Of a stretch of 64,000 nucleotides of DNA, positions 52,901 to 61,478 are shown piece by piece. The position numbers were made by a program, and so were the translations under genes. Numbering within the stretch: position 1 is the stretch's first letter; each line of letters starts with the position of its first letter. The stretch is from Rhizobium sp. AQ_MP (GTDB lineage: Bacteria > Pseudomonadota > Alphaproteobacteria > Rhizobiales > Rhizobiaceae): positions 1 through 64,000 of the forward strand of contig NZ_JACJVI010000017.1 of NCBI RefSeq assembly GCF_014237835.1, read 5' to 3'. Below the pieces are notes generated by a model. It saw nothing but the letters and a program-made list of their open reading frames with translations. It was not told where the DNA came from and ran no database searches.

Positions 52901-53060
52901 CTGCCTCCGTCATGATGGTGACGGTCGGTCGGTTGAGATCGGGGAAGACGTCAACGGGCAGCCTCGTGACCGTAAACGCCCCGTAGATCATGAGGACTGC
53001 GGCAATCGCCAAGACGAACAGGCGGTTCCGTAGGGACTGGGTAACGAGAAAGTTGAACAT
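49908..53060 (-). CDS. Heavy-metal efflux RND pump, CusA/CzcA family
   Basis: 1050 aa, 12 TM, proton-driven inner-membrane pump working with the adaptor upstream. [16 protein letters not shown] start, [20 protein letters not shown], the TM4 proton-relay motif [20 protein letters not shown], and [17 protein letters not shown]. The TM4 motif has a DD pair, unlike DFGxxxDGA of CzcA or AxGxxxD of CusA, so the metal is not obvious. No outer-membrane factor gene is present in the window. Confidence 0.93.
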   Translation of the reverse strand: MFNFLVTQSLRNRLFVLAIAAVLMIYGAFTVTRLPVDVFPDLNRPTVTIMTEAEGLAPEEVEQLVTYPLESQMNGLPGVSRVRSTSGVGLSIIYVEFDWDTDIYRNRQQIAERLSLVQPQLPANVVPQMGPINSIMGQVMLIAVTGPDNVSAMELRELADFTVRPRILSIPGVAQVIPIGGEVRQYRVSPNSAAMRSLGVSFEQIEQALAQFGSNTGGGFTDQYSREFLIRNVGRTQNIEDLANVVVASVDGQPVLLRQVAEVGFAPRLKRGDAGYQGQSAVIVSVEKQPDVDTVKLTREVETALSEISATLPAGVKADQVLFRQANFIETSIGNVQKVLGEAIVVVAIILFVFLLNTRTTAISLTAIPVSILVTAIVFHLLGLSINTMTLGGLAIAIGELVDDAVVDVENIFRRLRENREKGNPRSVFDVVVSASQEVRSGIVYATMIIVLVFVPLFALSGIEGRLFAPLGQAYIISILASLVVSITLTPVMAYYMLPGLKRLDEHEGVVVRVLKRANRRLLDWSFGHPKILMTTVLAGVVAAVLFATQLPRSFLPPFNEGTLTISMLFNPGISLAESHRVGLIAERLIMEVPEVEQVGRRTGRAELDEHAEGVHSSEIEVALTADGRSKDEIIADIRSRLSVLPVATNVGQPISHRLDHMLSGVRAQIALKIFGEDLDSIRGFAEEFRGKLAEIPGIVDLQVEKQVRIPHLEVIVDYRRAALYGIQPAAVTEQLERLSNGTIVSRIVDGNKRFDVVLRLEDETRSTKGLSDLLIETPAGWIPVSQIAEVRETDGPNQILRENGKRRVVVLANTDGEADMATVIAQIREVIASSSLPPGFFVSLEGTFQAQEESMRTIGLLSIISLAMVFAILYSRYRSVLFVSIIMASVPLALIGSVTALWIAGQPLSVASMIGFITLTGISTRNGILKISHYINLAIQEDLPFGKELVVRGSLERLTPVLMTALSAGVALVPLMIDATAPGKEILHPVAITIFGGLVTSTVLDTLLTPTLFLRYGRKPLERLVEQARSQASGAQQSAGTPNQTIEAF

Positions 53061-53067
53061 CGGAGCC

Positions 53068-54747
53068 TCAGCGGATCTGGTTCAGGAGTTCGGCACCCTG
53101 TGTGACGATGCGCTTTCCGGCCTCGATCCCGGAGACGATGAGAAGACGGTCACCATCCAGCGGCTCGGTACGGACTTCCCTCGGGACGAAACGTTCCGCA
53201 TTGGTGTGTTCATAGACAAGTGATTGCCCGTTGGAAGCACGCAGAACACTGGTGCGTGGCACGGCAATGCCCGTGCGCTCGTCAGTGGTCGATGACAGAA
53301 CGGTCAGCAACTGCCCGGCACGGATACCTTCTGCCTGGCCCTCGACGCTGAAATGGATCGGAATCGCCTGATTGCGATCGGCAAGCCCGCTACCCCGATA
53401 GGAGAGAGAGGCGGTTCTGCCATCCATGAACTTGCCGCGCGCGGCTCCGGTCACGGAATGCGCGTCGAAGCTCAGTGCTTCTACCCAGTAACGGCGGGGG
53501 TCGATGATTTGGAAGATCACGGTATTGGGCTCGGCAATCTGACCGGCAACGGCCTGGGCCGCAGCGATGACACCCGATACGGGGGCGGTCAGCTCTTCAG
53601 CCGCCGTCGGCGCCTGTTCAAGGTTGGCACGCCGGGCCTTCAGGCCCTGGAGTTCCAGTGTCGCATCCTCGATCTCGGCACGGGCTACCACTGACTGCAG
53701 CCGCTCGAAACGCTGCAGCTTGCGTTCGACCAGCATGATTTCCTGATCGAGCTCACGGGCCTGCTGCTGCTGGCTCGTCAGATCTGCGGCCCCGACAGAG
53801 GGCTGCACGAGGGCCAAGACGTCCCCGGCGGACACCCGCGCACCAAGCTGCGGGAAGCCGCCGGGTGGCGGCAGAAGCCTTCCCGACACAGAGGCCTGGA
53901 CATAGCCCGAAGTCGTGGGGTCTGGGATGATGCGGGCCGGAAGTTCAACCGTCCCCGCATGAGTTGCCTGCTCGGTGAAGATGGTCCTGATGGCGAGGAT
54001 GCGCTGCGTTGTCTTCGGAACGAAGATCGACCCATCGGCAAACCGCTGGGCGACATCCCGTTCGGCTGCTTGCGCTGTGGGTGCTGCAGGACCGGCGGCC
54101 TCAGACTGTGGAGCTCCGGCCAAGACCAGAGCTGCGGTGATTGCAGCGATAGATCCGGCGGGCTTACGGCGGCGGAAGAGTGCAGCAAGGAGAAGCCCGA
54201 CCACGACACCGCCACCACCGACAGCCCACAATGTCATGTCCTGTCGCTGCAGTCGTGTGCCCACTTCCTGCGCAAACGCCGAACTGATTAGGAAACCATC
54301 AGCGGCAGCCACTGGAGCAGCAGTGGTGGCCATCTCCGGGATCACCAAGGTAACTGTCAGTACGTCGAAGAGGTCTCCGGCCATCACGGTAATGGCAAGA
54401 TCGTATGAACCAGGCTTTGTCAGCCATGGTGCATTTGCCACGTAGGTCCCCTCGCCCGCAGCTTCTGCCGTCAGCGTTCCTGAAGGACCGTCGATTTCAA
54501 GCATCGCGCCATCAACCGGTTCATTCCCCTTGAAGCTGTCGAGGAAAATTTCCAGCCGCTCTCCGCGTGCCACAGCCACCAGCTCAAGATCGACCGTCGA
54601 TGCGTCGGCGCGCGGCGCGATCGTGGTGGAGACAGGCGGGGGCGGCGCGCCATGATCATGTCCCTCATGGGCCGCTGCAGAGGATGCAGCAAGTCCTATG
54701 ACAGAAAGGCAGATTCCAGCAAGAACAGAGGCGAATCGATCGACCAT
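53068..54747 (-). CDS. RND periplasmic adaptor with extra N-terminal domain and His-rich segment
   Basis: 559 aa from ATG 54747 (an ATG at 54762 is possible). Signal peptide, then [13 protein letters not shown] (metal-binding His), a beta domain (residues about 50-150), an internal membrane segment ([21 protein letters not shown]), then the HlyD/CusB-type adaptor ([23 protein letters not shown], hairpin coiled coil [15 protein letters not shown], barrel). Normal CusB is about 400 aa, so this is a fusion of an extra domain to the adaptor. It is 7 bases before the pump gene. Confidence 0.88.
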   Translation of the reverse strand: MVDRFASVLAGICLSVIGLAASSAAAHEGHDHGAPPPPVSTTIAPRADASTVDLELVAVARGERLEIFLDSFKGNEPVDGAMLEIDGPSGTLTAEAAGEGTYVANAPWLTKPGSYDLAITVMAGDLFDVLTVTLVIPEMATTAAPVAAADGFLISSAFAQEVGTRLQRQDMTLWAVGGGGVVVGLLLAALFRRRKPAGSIAAITAALVLAGAPQSEAAGPAAPTAQAAERDVAQRFADGSIFVPKTTQRILAIRTIFTEQATHAGTVELPARIIPDPTTSGYVQASVSGRLLPPPGGFPQLGARVSAGDVLALVQPSVGAADLTSQQQQARELDQEIMLVERKLQRFERLQSVVARAEIEDATLELQGLKARRANLEQAPTAAEELTAPVSGVIAAAQAVAGQIAEPNTVIFQIIDPRRYWVEALSFDAHSVTGAARGKFMDGRTASLSYRGSGLADRNQAIPIHFSVEGQAEGIRAGQLLTVLSSTTDERTGIAVPRTSVLRASNGQSLVYEHTNAERFVPREVRTEPLDGDRLLIVSGIEAGKRIVTQGAELLNQIR

Positions 54748-54814
54748 CGTAACCCGGAGCAAAAGTTGATTTGCTCCGGTGTAGCTGCGCCTCTTTGTCC
54801 GTCGATGTCCCGAT

Positions 54815-54831
54815 TGTTACAGAATGTTTCA
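54815..54831 (-). promoter_or_regulatory. Candidate response-regulator box upstream of the adaptor gene
   Basis: On the minus strand: TGAAACA-ttc-TGTAACA, two direct half-sites TGNAACA with a 10-bp period, the usual layout for OmpR-family binding. It spans the end of the sensor gene and lies about 54-70 bases before the adaptor starts. A near-identical box precedes the regulator gene. Confidence 0.6.
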
Positions 54832-56208
54832 GGATGGTTTTGGCGCGTCCTTCGGGAGGATGACACTGACGACCAGCCCTCCCATTTGGCCATTCTCCAG
54901 GCGAAGCGCACCGGAATGTCCGTCAATGATCGCCTGGGCAATCGGGAGTCCAAGCCCGAAACCGCCTGTTTCAAGATTTCTGGACGGCTCAAGCCGAACG
55001 AAGGGCGAAAGGGCTCGTTCGATATCCTCGGAAGCGATGCCGGGGCCTTCATCACTGATTGCGACGACAACGTCGGACTGCCGATCGATGACCTCGACCC
55101 GCGCCCTCTCGCCATATTTAAGTGCGTTGTCGATGAGATTTGAAAAGGCTCGCTTCAGCGCCAGCCGACGGCCCATGATAATTGCATGAGTGGCGCCGGA
55201 GAGATCGACGGATGCGCCACGATCCACCGCATCATCGACGAGAGTTCCAAGGATCGCGACGATGTCGATCGGCTTCACTTCCTCTTCGCTGCGGTCACCG
55301 CGCAGGAAAGACAGCGTCTGATCGAGCATCCGCTCCATCTCGGTCAGGTCTTCGACCATTGCATCACGAACCGCGCCGTCAGCCAGATCCTCCGCTCTGA
55401 AGCGCAACCTCGTTATCGGAGTCTTCAAATCATGCGAGACTGCAGCCAGAGCCTGCGTTCGGTCTTCGATCAATCGCTCGATACGCCTTTGCATGTCGTT
55501 GAAGGCGGCGGCAAGTTCGACCACCTCTCGCGGACCCGTTTCCGCTACGGGCACGACAGTCTTGCCTCGATAGAAATCCTTGGCAGCACCAGCTACCGCT
55601 GTCAGCGGACGGGTGAACCAACGGACCAGCAGCATGGATACGACGATCGCCCCAAGAGCCATTAGCGTCGTCGAAACCAGCATTCCCCCGGGAGGCGGCG
55701 CCCTGCGGTCCCAGGAGACAAGATTGACATTGATCCAGGACGCATCGGGTAGCTTGATGGAAACGACCGCCAGATGCGGATCGTCCCTCGCCTGATTAGC
55801 CGGCCCGATGATGAGACCGTCTTCAGCAATCTCGGGAGCGAGAGCCCGAAGATTGACGCGAAGTGGCTCCCAGTTCTCGGCACCAGTCCCGCCCGGAACC
55901 GCGTAGGGTGTTGAACCCCAATGGGCGTCGATCGATCCGCCGGAAAAGTCATGCGCGACATCCTCGCGCTCTTCGAGGGGCGCACGCATGACGGACCGCT
56001 TGATGGTGAGAAGCTGGTCTGCAAGCCGGACTTCGTTTGCTAGGTCTAGTTCCTGCTCCAGGCTCTGGTGGTAGGTGAACAGGCTGCCGAAATGGACGAG
56101 AGAGATGCCAAAAAGGACAACAAGCGCCGTTCGCAGTCTCAGGCTGTCGATCGACCGCCACCAGCCTTGCAACCGTATTTCGGAACGAGCATCAGGCACG
56201 GATGACAT
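54829..56208 (-). CDS. EnvZ/CusS-type sensor histidine kinase
   Basis: 459 aa from ATG 56208 (a TTG at 56217 is possible), overlapping the regulator by 17 bases. Two TMs (about 25-45 and 180-198) flank a 130-residue periplasmic sensor; HAMP (LTAVAGAAKDFYRG); H-box LAAVSHDLKTPITRLRFRAE; N-box FSNLIDNALKYGER; G-boxes DEGPGIA and GGFGLGLPIAQAI. It phosphorylates the upstream regulator and probably senses periplasmic metal handled by the RND system. Confidence 0.93.
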   Translation of the reverse strand: MSSVPDARSEIRLQGWWRSIDSLRLRTALVVLFGISLVHFGSLFTYHQSLEQELDLANEVRLADQLLTIKRSVMRAPLEEREDVAHDFSGGSIDAHWGSTPYAVPGGTGAENWEPLRVNLRALAPEIAEDGLIIGPANQARDDPHLAVVSIKLPDASWINVNLVSWDRRAPPPGGMLVSTTLMALGAIVVSMLLVRWFTRPLTAVAGAAKDFYRGKTVVPVAETGPREVVELAAAFNDMQRRIERLIEDRTQALAAVSHDLKTPITRLRFRAEDLADGAVRDAMVEDLTEMERMLDQTLSFLRGDRSEEEVKPIDIVAILGTLVDDAVDRGASVDLSGATHAIIMGRRLALKRAFSNLIDNALKYGERARVEVIDRQSDVVVAISDEGPGIASEDIERALSPFVRLEPSRNLETGGFGLGLPIAQAIIDGHSGALRLENGQMGGLVVSVILPKDAPKPS

Positions 56209-56929
56209 CCGTCGCAAAGAGATAGCCCGCGCCGCGCACCGTTTTGATCAGATCTTCACGCCCGTCGAGCTTGCGACGCAGACGGCTGACCTGGACATCG
56301 ATCGACCGATCATAACCTTCGATTGCGCGATTGCGGGCCGCATCCAAGAGGAATTCACGGCTGAGCACGCGTTGCGGCGCTTCCAGGAAAGCAAGCAGCA
56401 AGTCATATTCCCCCGTTGATAAATCCACGACAACGCCGGTCGGTGCGGTCAATTCACGCTTCATCGTGTCGAGCGACCATCCGGCAAAGGTGAAGGTCCG
56501 GCCGCCACGTTCCACCGCTGGGCTTCCAACCCCACGGGTACGCCGCAGCACCGCACCGATGCGTGCCAGTAATTCGCGAGGATTGAAGGGTTTCGGAAGA
56601 TAGTCGTCAGCGCCAACTTCAAGACCGATGATGCGATCCGTTTCGTCGCCCTTGGCCGTCAGCATGATGATCGGGACAGAGGACGTGCGGCGTAGTTCGC
56701 GACAGATCTCCAGCCCGTTCTTCCCCGGGAGCATCAGATCAAGGACGATGAGATCCACCGACAAGCGCTTTAGGGTCTCGGCCATCTCCACGCCGTTTCG
56801 CGCCGTGTGAACACGAAAGCCGTTTGCCCGAAGAAACTTGGCGACCAGGATCAGGATCTGGCCGTCATCGTCAACGATCAGGATTTCGGCTGAAGCATCC
56901 AATTGTGTTCTCTCCGCAAGTCCGTTCAA
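56192..56929 (-). CDS. OmpR-family response regulator of the RND operon
   Basis: 245 aa. Receiver: ILIVDDDGQI, VDLIVLDLMLPGKNGLEI (Asp), LTAKGDETDR, DDYLPKPFNPREL (Lys). DNA-binding wing: TGEYDLLLAFLEAP, YDRSIDVQVSRLRRKLDG, IKTVRGAGYLF. First gene of the unit regulator-sensor-adaptor-pump. The same TGNAACA direct repeat occurs 54 bases before its start and before the adaptor, suggesting autoregulation plus activation of the pump genes. Confidence 0.94.
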   Translation of the reverse strand: MNGLAERTQLDASAEILIVDDDGQILILVAKFLRANGFRVHTARNGVEMAETLKRLSVDLIVLDLMLPGKNGLEICRELRRTSSVPIIMLTAKGDETDRIIGLEVGADDYLPKPFNPRELLARIGAVLRRTRGVGSPAVERGGRTFTFAGWSLDTMKRELTAPTGVVVDLSTGEYDLLLAFLEAPQRVLSREFLLDAARNRAIEGYDRSIDVQVSRLRRKLDGREDLIKTVRGAGYLFATDVIRA

Positions 56930-56981
56930 CGCGCAGCCTTCCTGATGTAGCAGAGGGATGGGCTGCAGTTTGTGTCGAGAA

Positions 56982-56998
56982 GGTAACAGATTGTTTCA
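56982..56998 (-). promoter_or_regulatory. Candidate response-regulator box upstream of the regulator gene
   Basis: On the minus strand: TGAAACA-atc-TGTTACC, matching 13 of 16 positions of the box at 54816-54831, with the same 10-bp half-site period, 54 bases before the regulator start. Confidence 0.6.
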
Positions 56999-57155
56999 CC
57001 AGCAATAGCCTACACAGGAAGACCGACACATTTAGCCTTTGAGCATGATGGGGTGAACGGTTTCCTCTGGGCTGTTGTTCTGAAATTCGACGCCTGCAAT
57101 GAGGGCGCTTCACTGCTGCTTGAGTGTCAGCCTCACCTCTGACTTAGCGCTGCCG

Positions 57156-57309
57156 AGCGGAAATAATTGCCGCTCTCCCGCTATGTTGACGTCGGCCCAA
57201 AGCCAGGGCACAAAGATGGCATCCACGGTCGCTCGCGGCAGGAAAACATAGGAAAATCAAAGGCGATTTTGTTAAGCCTTTGAAATCATGTGAGAATCCA
57301 GGTTCCCCA
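57156..57309 (+). repeat. Dispersed 300-bp repeat, copy D (truncated)
   Basis: The left half only: AGCGGAAATAATTGCCGCT, conserved block, then GAGAATCCAGGTTCCCCAG, after which similarity stops at about 57310 where AT-rich unrelated sequence begins. The 3' half with GTTTCTCAC and CTGGGGACC is missing. The flanks 56999-57155 and 57310-57525 show no gene; the latter ends at the kdpE stop. Confidence 0.88.
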
Positions 57310-57525
57310 GCCAACTTTTTATCAGTATTAAATTTCAAATACTTAGTGAGCGCCTCGTACCGCAAATGGTGCCGATGGAGGCCCTTAATCGGCCCTATGA
57401 AACTTGTCTAAGGATCAGCAACTAGCGTCCGTGCCAGGCAAGTTGAAGGGAACGTACCTGCGATCAAGCGACGCAACAGGAACGGACACTCGTATTCGAG
57501 TTGCGGGACTACCGTGCAGCAGACC

Positions 57526-58215
57526 TCAATCCTGCTCGGCCATCCGATATCCTACACTTGGTTCCGTCCGTACGATCCGGGGCTGGGTCGGGTCTCGTTC
57601 GATCTTCTGGCGCAGCTGGCCGATGAAAACGCGCAGGTAATGCAGATCGTCGCCATGGGCGGGGCCCCAGATGGATGTCAGCAATGTGCGGTGTGTGACG
57701 ACCCGGCCGGCATGGCGGGCGAGCAGCAGGAGCAGGTCGTATTCCTTGGGCGTGAGATGAAGGGCCTCACTGCCGCGCGAGACGAGGCGTTTGACAGGAT
57801 CGATCGTCAGGCCATCGATTTCCATGATGGTCGGGATGGCGTCTCTGCGACCTCGATGTCTCAGTGCTGTCCGGATGCGGGCGGTCAGTTCGCCGATCCC
57901 GAATGGCTTCTCGATATAATCGTCAGCGCCCAGATCGAGTGCCGCGATCTTCTCGCTCTCACGATCCCTGGCCGAGAGAATGACGATCGGAATGTCCGAC
58001 CAGCCGCGCAGGCTGGCGATCACTTCCTTGCCGTCCATGTCCGGCAGGCCGAGATCGAGGATGACGAGATCGGGCGCCTGGGTGGCAACGGCCTTCAGCG
58101 CCTCGGCACCAGTGGCCGCTTCGACGACTTCGTAACCGGCAGCGGACAACGATGGCTTCAGAAAGCGCTGGATCTGCGGTTCGTCATCGACGACCAGGAT
58201 ACGGGACTGGTTCAC
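57526..58215 (-). CDS. kdpE: KdpE response regulator
   Basis: 229 aa, the DNA-binding regulator of kdp. Receiver ILVVDDEPQIQRFLKPSLSA, LVILDLGLPDMDGKEVI (Asp), LSARDRESEKI, YIEKPFGIGEL (Lys); winged-helix TPKEYDLLLLLARHAG, RVFIGQLRQKIE, RTEPSVGYRM, all typical of KdpE. The start overlaps the kdpD stop by 4 bases (ATGA), so regulator and sensor are cotranscribed. Confidence 0.97.
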   Translation of the reverse strand: MNQSRILVVDDEPQIQRFLKPSLSAAGYEVVEAATGAEALKAVATQAPDLVILDLGLPDMDGKEVIASLRGWSDIPIVILSARDRESEKIAALDLGADDYIEKPFGIGELTARIRTALRHRGRRDAIPTIMEIDGLTIDPVKRLVSRGSEALHLTPKEYDLLLLLARHAGRVVTHRTLLTSIWGPAHGDDLHYLRVFIGQLRQKIERDPTQPRIVRTEPSVGYRMAEQD

Positions 58216-60902
58216 TTGATCTGGTCCCTCTCTTCACTTCCGGGAAACCGCATGACGATGCGCGTGCCCCGCTTCTTGAGCGCCGGGCTTTCCGCATGGA
58301 TCCGCCCACCCATGGCCTCGACGAAGCCGCGGGCAATGGAAAGGCCAAGTCCGGTGCCCGGTGCGCGACCGTCCGGCTTGCCCCTGCGATAGAATTTTTC
58401 GAAGATCCGGTCCAGATCCTCCGGCGGAATGCCCTTGCCGAGGTCGGTGACGGAAATCAGCACATCCTTGCCGTCTCGGCGGGCATAGACGTTGACCGGC
58501 TCTTCGCCGCCGTATTTCACGGCATTGTCCAGGAGGTTGAACAGCACCTGGCCGATGAGCACGCTGTCGCCCCGGATCAGCGGCAGATCGGCAGCAACGC
58601 CGGTTTCGATGATGCGACCGGCCGCGTGTTTGCGGGTGCGCTCGACTGCCGACTGCACGACGTCGGCGACATCCACCCAATCCTGCTTGGGCTGCAGCGT
58701 GCCGGCTTCTATCCGGGTCATGTCGAGCAGATTGGCGACGAAGCGGCTCATGCGGCTGCTTTCTTCCTCGATCGACTGGAGGAGGTCGTCGCGGTTCTCA
58801 GGGGTCATGCGCTCGCCGAGCTGGCGAAGACCGGTGACGGCACCGGTGATGGTGGCGAGAGGGGTGCGCAGATCATGCGAGATCGAAGCGAGCAGCGCTT
58901 CGCGGTAACGCTCTCCTTCCAGCCTTGCGGCCTGCTCGACGGTTTCATCGGCAAGGCGCGCGCGGTCGAGCGCAATCGCCGTCTGATCGAGGATGGCGGT
59001 GAGCGAGCGCTCGGCGTTCTGGTCGAGCCTCTCTCCGGCATGCTGAATGCCGCAGACCCCGACAATGCCGTGCGGCCCGAGCAAGGGCCGGAACTCGAAG
59101 CGGCTGTTCGGCAGGGTGCCTGTGCCATGGCCGGCGGGTTCTCGCTTGTCATGCGTCCAGCGGGCGGCCGTCAAGTCCGTGACGTCGAGTTCGGTGTCCG
59201 GCGGCCAGGCGGCGGCCACGCTGAGATCGCCTTTGCGCGGAACCAGCAGCACGACCTTGCGCTTGAGGCTCGCCTGCAATTGCGAAACGGCGAGCCAGAT
59301 CGCATCCTCGCCTCTCGCCGTGCTCGCGAGCTTGCGGGAGAAATCATAGAGCGACTGGAGGGCCGTCGCCCGTACCCGCGCAATCTCCGCCTGTTCCCGA
59401 ATGCGTGAGGCGAAGCCCCCGGCAATCAGGGCCACCGCGAAGAAGATCAACAGCGCGAAAACCTCGTGGGGCGCGGCAATCGTGAAAGTATGGATCGGAT
59501 CGATGAAGAAGAAATTGTAAGCCAGCGCCGACATTGCAGCGGCCAGGAAGGCGGCCATATAGCCGCCGACGACGGAGGCTCCTAAAACCGCAAGCAGGAA
59601 CAGCAGCGAGATGTTCGGCAGTTCGACGAACACATCAATGCCCTTGCCGATCATGGCCGTGATCGCCACGAAGCCGAAGGCCGAAAGCGCGGACTGGCGC
59701 AAGGCCGTCGCTCTGGGCATGCGAAAGGCGGGGCGTCGCATCTCCTCGGTCGAGGTGTCGGGCGTGACGATGTGCACACCAAGGCCCGAGGCACGACGAG
59801 ACAGGGCATCCGGCAGCGAGCGTGTGACATGTCTCTGCCAGCGGCTGCGCTTGCGCGTGCCGATGACGATCTGGGTCGCATGCTCGCGCCGGGCAAGCTT
59901 CAGGATCTCCTCAACGAAATCATTGCCGATGACGCGGCGTGTTTCGGCGCCCAGCTGTTCGGCGAGCCGAAACAGCGTCTCTATGCGCTGCAGGCGTTCC
60001 GGCGTCTCGACTTCCCGGTCGGCACGCTCGATCGAGACGACCAGCCAGGGGGCGTTGAGCCCCGAGGCGAGCCGGCTTGCAACGCGGACGACCTTTTCCG
60101 ACAGCGGATCGGAGCCGACGCAGACCAGCAGGCGCTCACCCGTGGCCCAGGGACCATCGATGGCATTCTGCTTGAGATAATCGACCATCTGATCATCGAC
60201 GCGGTCGGCGGTGCGGCGCAGTGCCAGTTCGCGCAGCGCCGTCAGATTGCCGAGGCGGAAGAAGCGGTCGACTGCGCGGTTGGCGCTTTCGGGCAGATAG
60301 ACCTTGCCCTCCTTCAGGCGCTCGATGAGCTCCGAGGGCGCAAGGTCGACGAGCAGCACCTCGTCTGCGCGCTTGAGGACGATGTCGGGCACCCGTTCGC
60401 GCACGGTGACACCGGTGATCTGGGCGACGAGATCGGCCAGACTTTCGAGGTGCTGGATGTTGAGCGCCGTCCAGACATCGATCCCGGCTGCGATAAGCTC
60501 CTCGATGTCCTGGTGGCGCTTCGGATGGCGGCTGTCTTCAGGGTTGGAATGGGCGAGCTCGTCGACGATGACGATCCGGGGACGCCGTTGAAGCGCCGCA
60601 TCGAGGTCGAACTCCTCGAGCATCCGGCCGCGATGAGCCACCCTGCGGCGCGGCAGGATTTCGAGGTCGTCGAGCAGGGCTGCGGTTTCGCCGCGACCGT
60701 GGGTCTCGACCAGCCCGATGACGACGTCGATGCCGTCAGCCTTGAGGCGTCGGGCGCGCGACAGCATCGCATAGGTCTTGCCGACGCCGGGGGCGGCTCC
60801 CAGAAAAACGGTAAACTTGCCCCGGCGGTCTTTCTCCGCCAGGGCAAGCAGGGCATCGGGATCGGGACGTCGTTCGTCCCTGCGGTCGTCGTCCGCCATC
60901 AA
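58212..60902 (-). CDS. kdpD: KdpD sensor kinase for potassium limitation
   Basis: 896 aa, full length. N-terminal KdpD domain with Walker A GAAPGVGKT (35-43) and DELAHSN; USP-like domain (ERLLVCVGSDPLSEK, VIGTRKRSRWQR); four TMs; GAF region; kinase with H-box LLASISHDLRTPLATI, N-box LFNLLDNAVKYGGE, G-box GTGLGLSIARGFVEAMGG. It senses low K+ or turgor and controls KdpE. It begins 4 bases after kdpC. Confidence 0.97.
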   Translation of the reverse strand: MMADDDRRDERRPDPDALLALAEKDRRGKFTVFLGAAPGVGKTYAMLSRARRLKADGIDVVIGLVETHGRGETAALLDDLEILPRRRVAHRGRMLEEFDLDAALQRRPRIVIVDELAHSNPEDSRHPKRHQDIEELIAAGIDVWTALNIQHLESLADLVAQITGVTVRERVPDIVLKRADEVLLVDLAPSELIERLKEGKVYLPESANRAVDRFFRLGNLTALRELALRRTADRVDDQMVDYLKQNAIDGPWATGERLLVCVGSDPLSEKVVRVASRLASGLNAPWLVVSIERADREVETPERLQRIETLFRLAEQLGAETRRVIGNDFVEEILKLARREHATQIVIGTRKRSRWQRHVTRSLPDALSRRASGLGVHIVTPDTSTEEMRRPAFRMPRATALRQSALSAFGFVAITAMIGKGIDVFVELPNISLLFLLAVLGASVVGGYMAAFLAAAMSALAYNFFFIDPIHTFTIAAPHEVFALLIFFAVALIAGGFASRIREQAEIARVRATALQSLYDFSRKLASTARGEDAIWLAVSQLQASLKRKVVLLVPRKGDLSVAAAWPPDTELDVTDLTAARWTHDKREPAGHGTGTLPNSRFEFRPLLGPHGIVGVCGIQHAGERLDQNAERSLTAILDQTAIALDRARLADETVEQAARLEGERYREALLASISHDLRTPLATITGAVTGLRQLGERMTPENRDDLLQSIEEESSRMSRFVANLLDMTRIEAGTLQPKQDWVDVADVVQSAVERTRKHAAGRIIETGVAADLPLIRGDSVLIGQVLFNLLDNAVKYGGEEPVNVYARRDGKDVLISVTDLGKGIPPEDLDRIFEKFYRRGKPDGRAPGTGLGLSIARGFVEAMGGRIHAESPALKKRGTRIVMRFPGSEERDQIK

Positions 60903-60906
60903 CTTC

Positions 60907-61476
60907 TCATCTGTTCAGGGCATCGAGGGCCAGGTTGAGCTCTAGCACATTGACCCTTGCTTCGCCGATAACGCCGAAGTCGGGTTTTTCGATCGTCTGC
61001 TCGACGAGGCTTGCAACGGCTGCGGGTTGGAGCCCCCTCGCCTGCGCCACGCGCGTCACCTGTACCTCGGCGAAGGCGGGCGAAATATGCGGGTCGAGGC
61101 CGGAGCCCGAGGTGGTGACGGCATCGCCCGGTACCGGCTGCACGATGCCGGTTGCCGTCAGCCGTGCGACATCGGCCGCCACGCGCTCCTTCAGCTTGGC
61201 CGAGGTCGTGCCGAGGTTGGAGCCCGACGAGGCTGCCGCGTTATAGGGGTCTGGCCCCGTCGCCGAGGGGCGCGGCCAGAAATACCGGTCGGAGGCGAAA
61301 TTCTGGCCGATCAGGCTTGAGCCGATGACCTTGCCGTCGCGTTCTATCAGACTGCCGTTGGCTTGGGCCGGCATGACAGCCTGAGCGACGCCGTTGATTG
61401 CGAACGGATAGGCGAGACCGGTGAGTGCGGTCATGGCGACAACGAGGGTGAGTGCGGGTCTGAGATGGTTGAGCAT
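60907..61476 (-). CDS. kdpC: KdpC subunit of the K+-transporting ATPase
   Basis: 189 aa. One N-terminal TM (LTLVVAMTALTGLAYPFAI), then the periplasmic KdpC domain: SLIGQNFASDRYFWPRPSA, YNAAASSGSNLGTTS, VTTSGSGLDPHISPAFAEVQ, VNVLELNLALD. KdpC stabilises the KdpA-KdpB complex. It starts 2 bases after kdpB. Confidence 0.97.
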   Translation of the reverse strand: MLNHLRPALTLVVAMTALTGLAYPFAINGVAQAVMPAQANGSLIERDGKVIGSSLIGQNFASDRYFWPRPSATGPDPYNAAASSGSNLGTTSAKLKERVAADVARLTATGIVQPVPGDAVTTSGSGLDPHISPAFAEVQVTRVAQARGLQPAAVASLVEQTIEKPDFGVIGEARVNVLELNLALDALNR

Positions 61477-61478
61477 GG

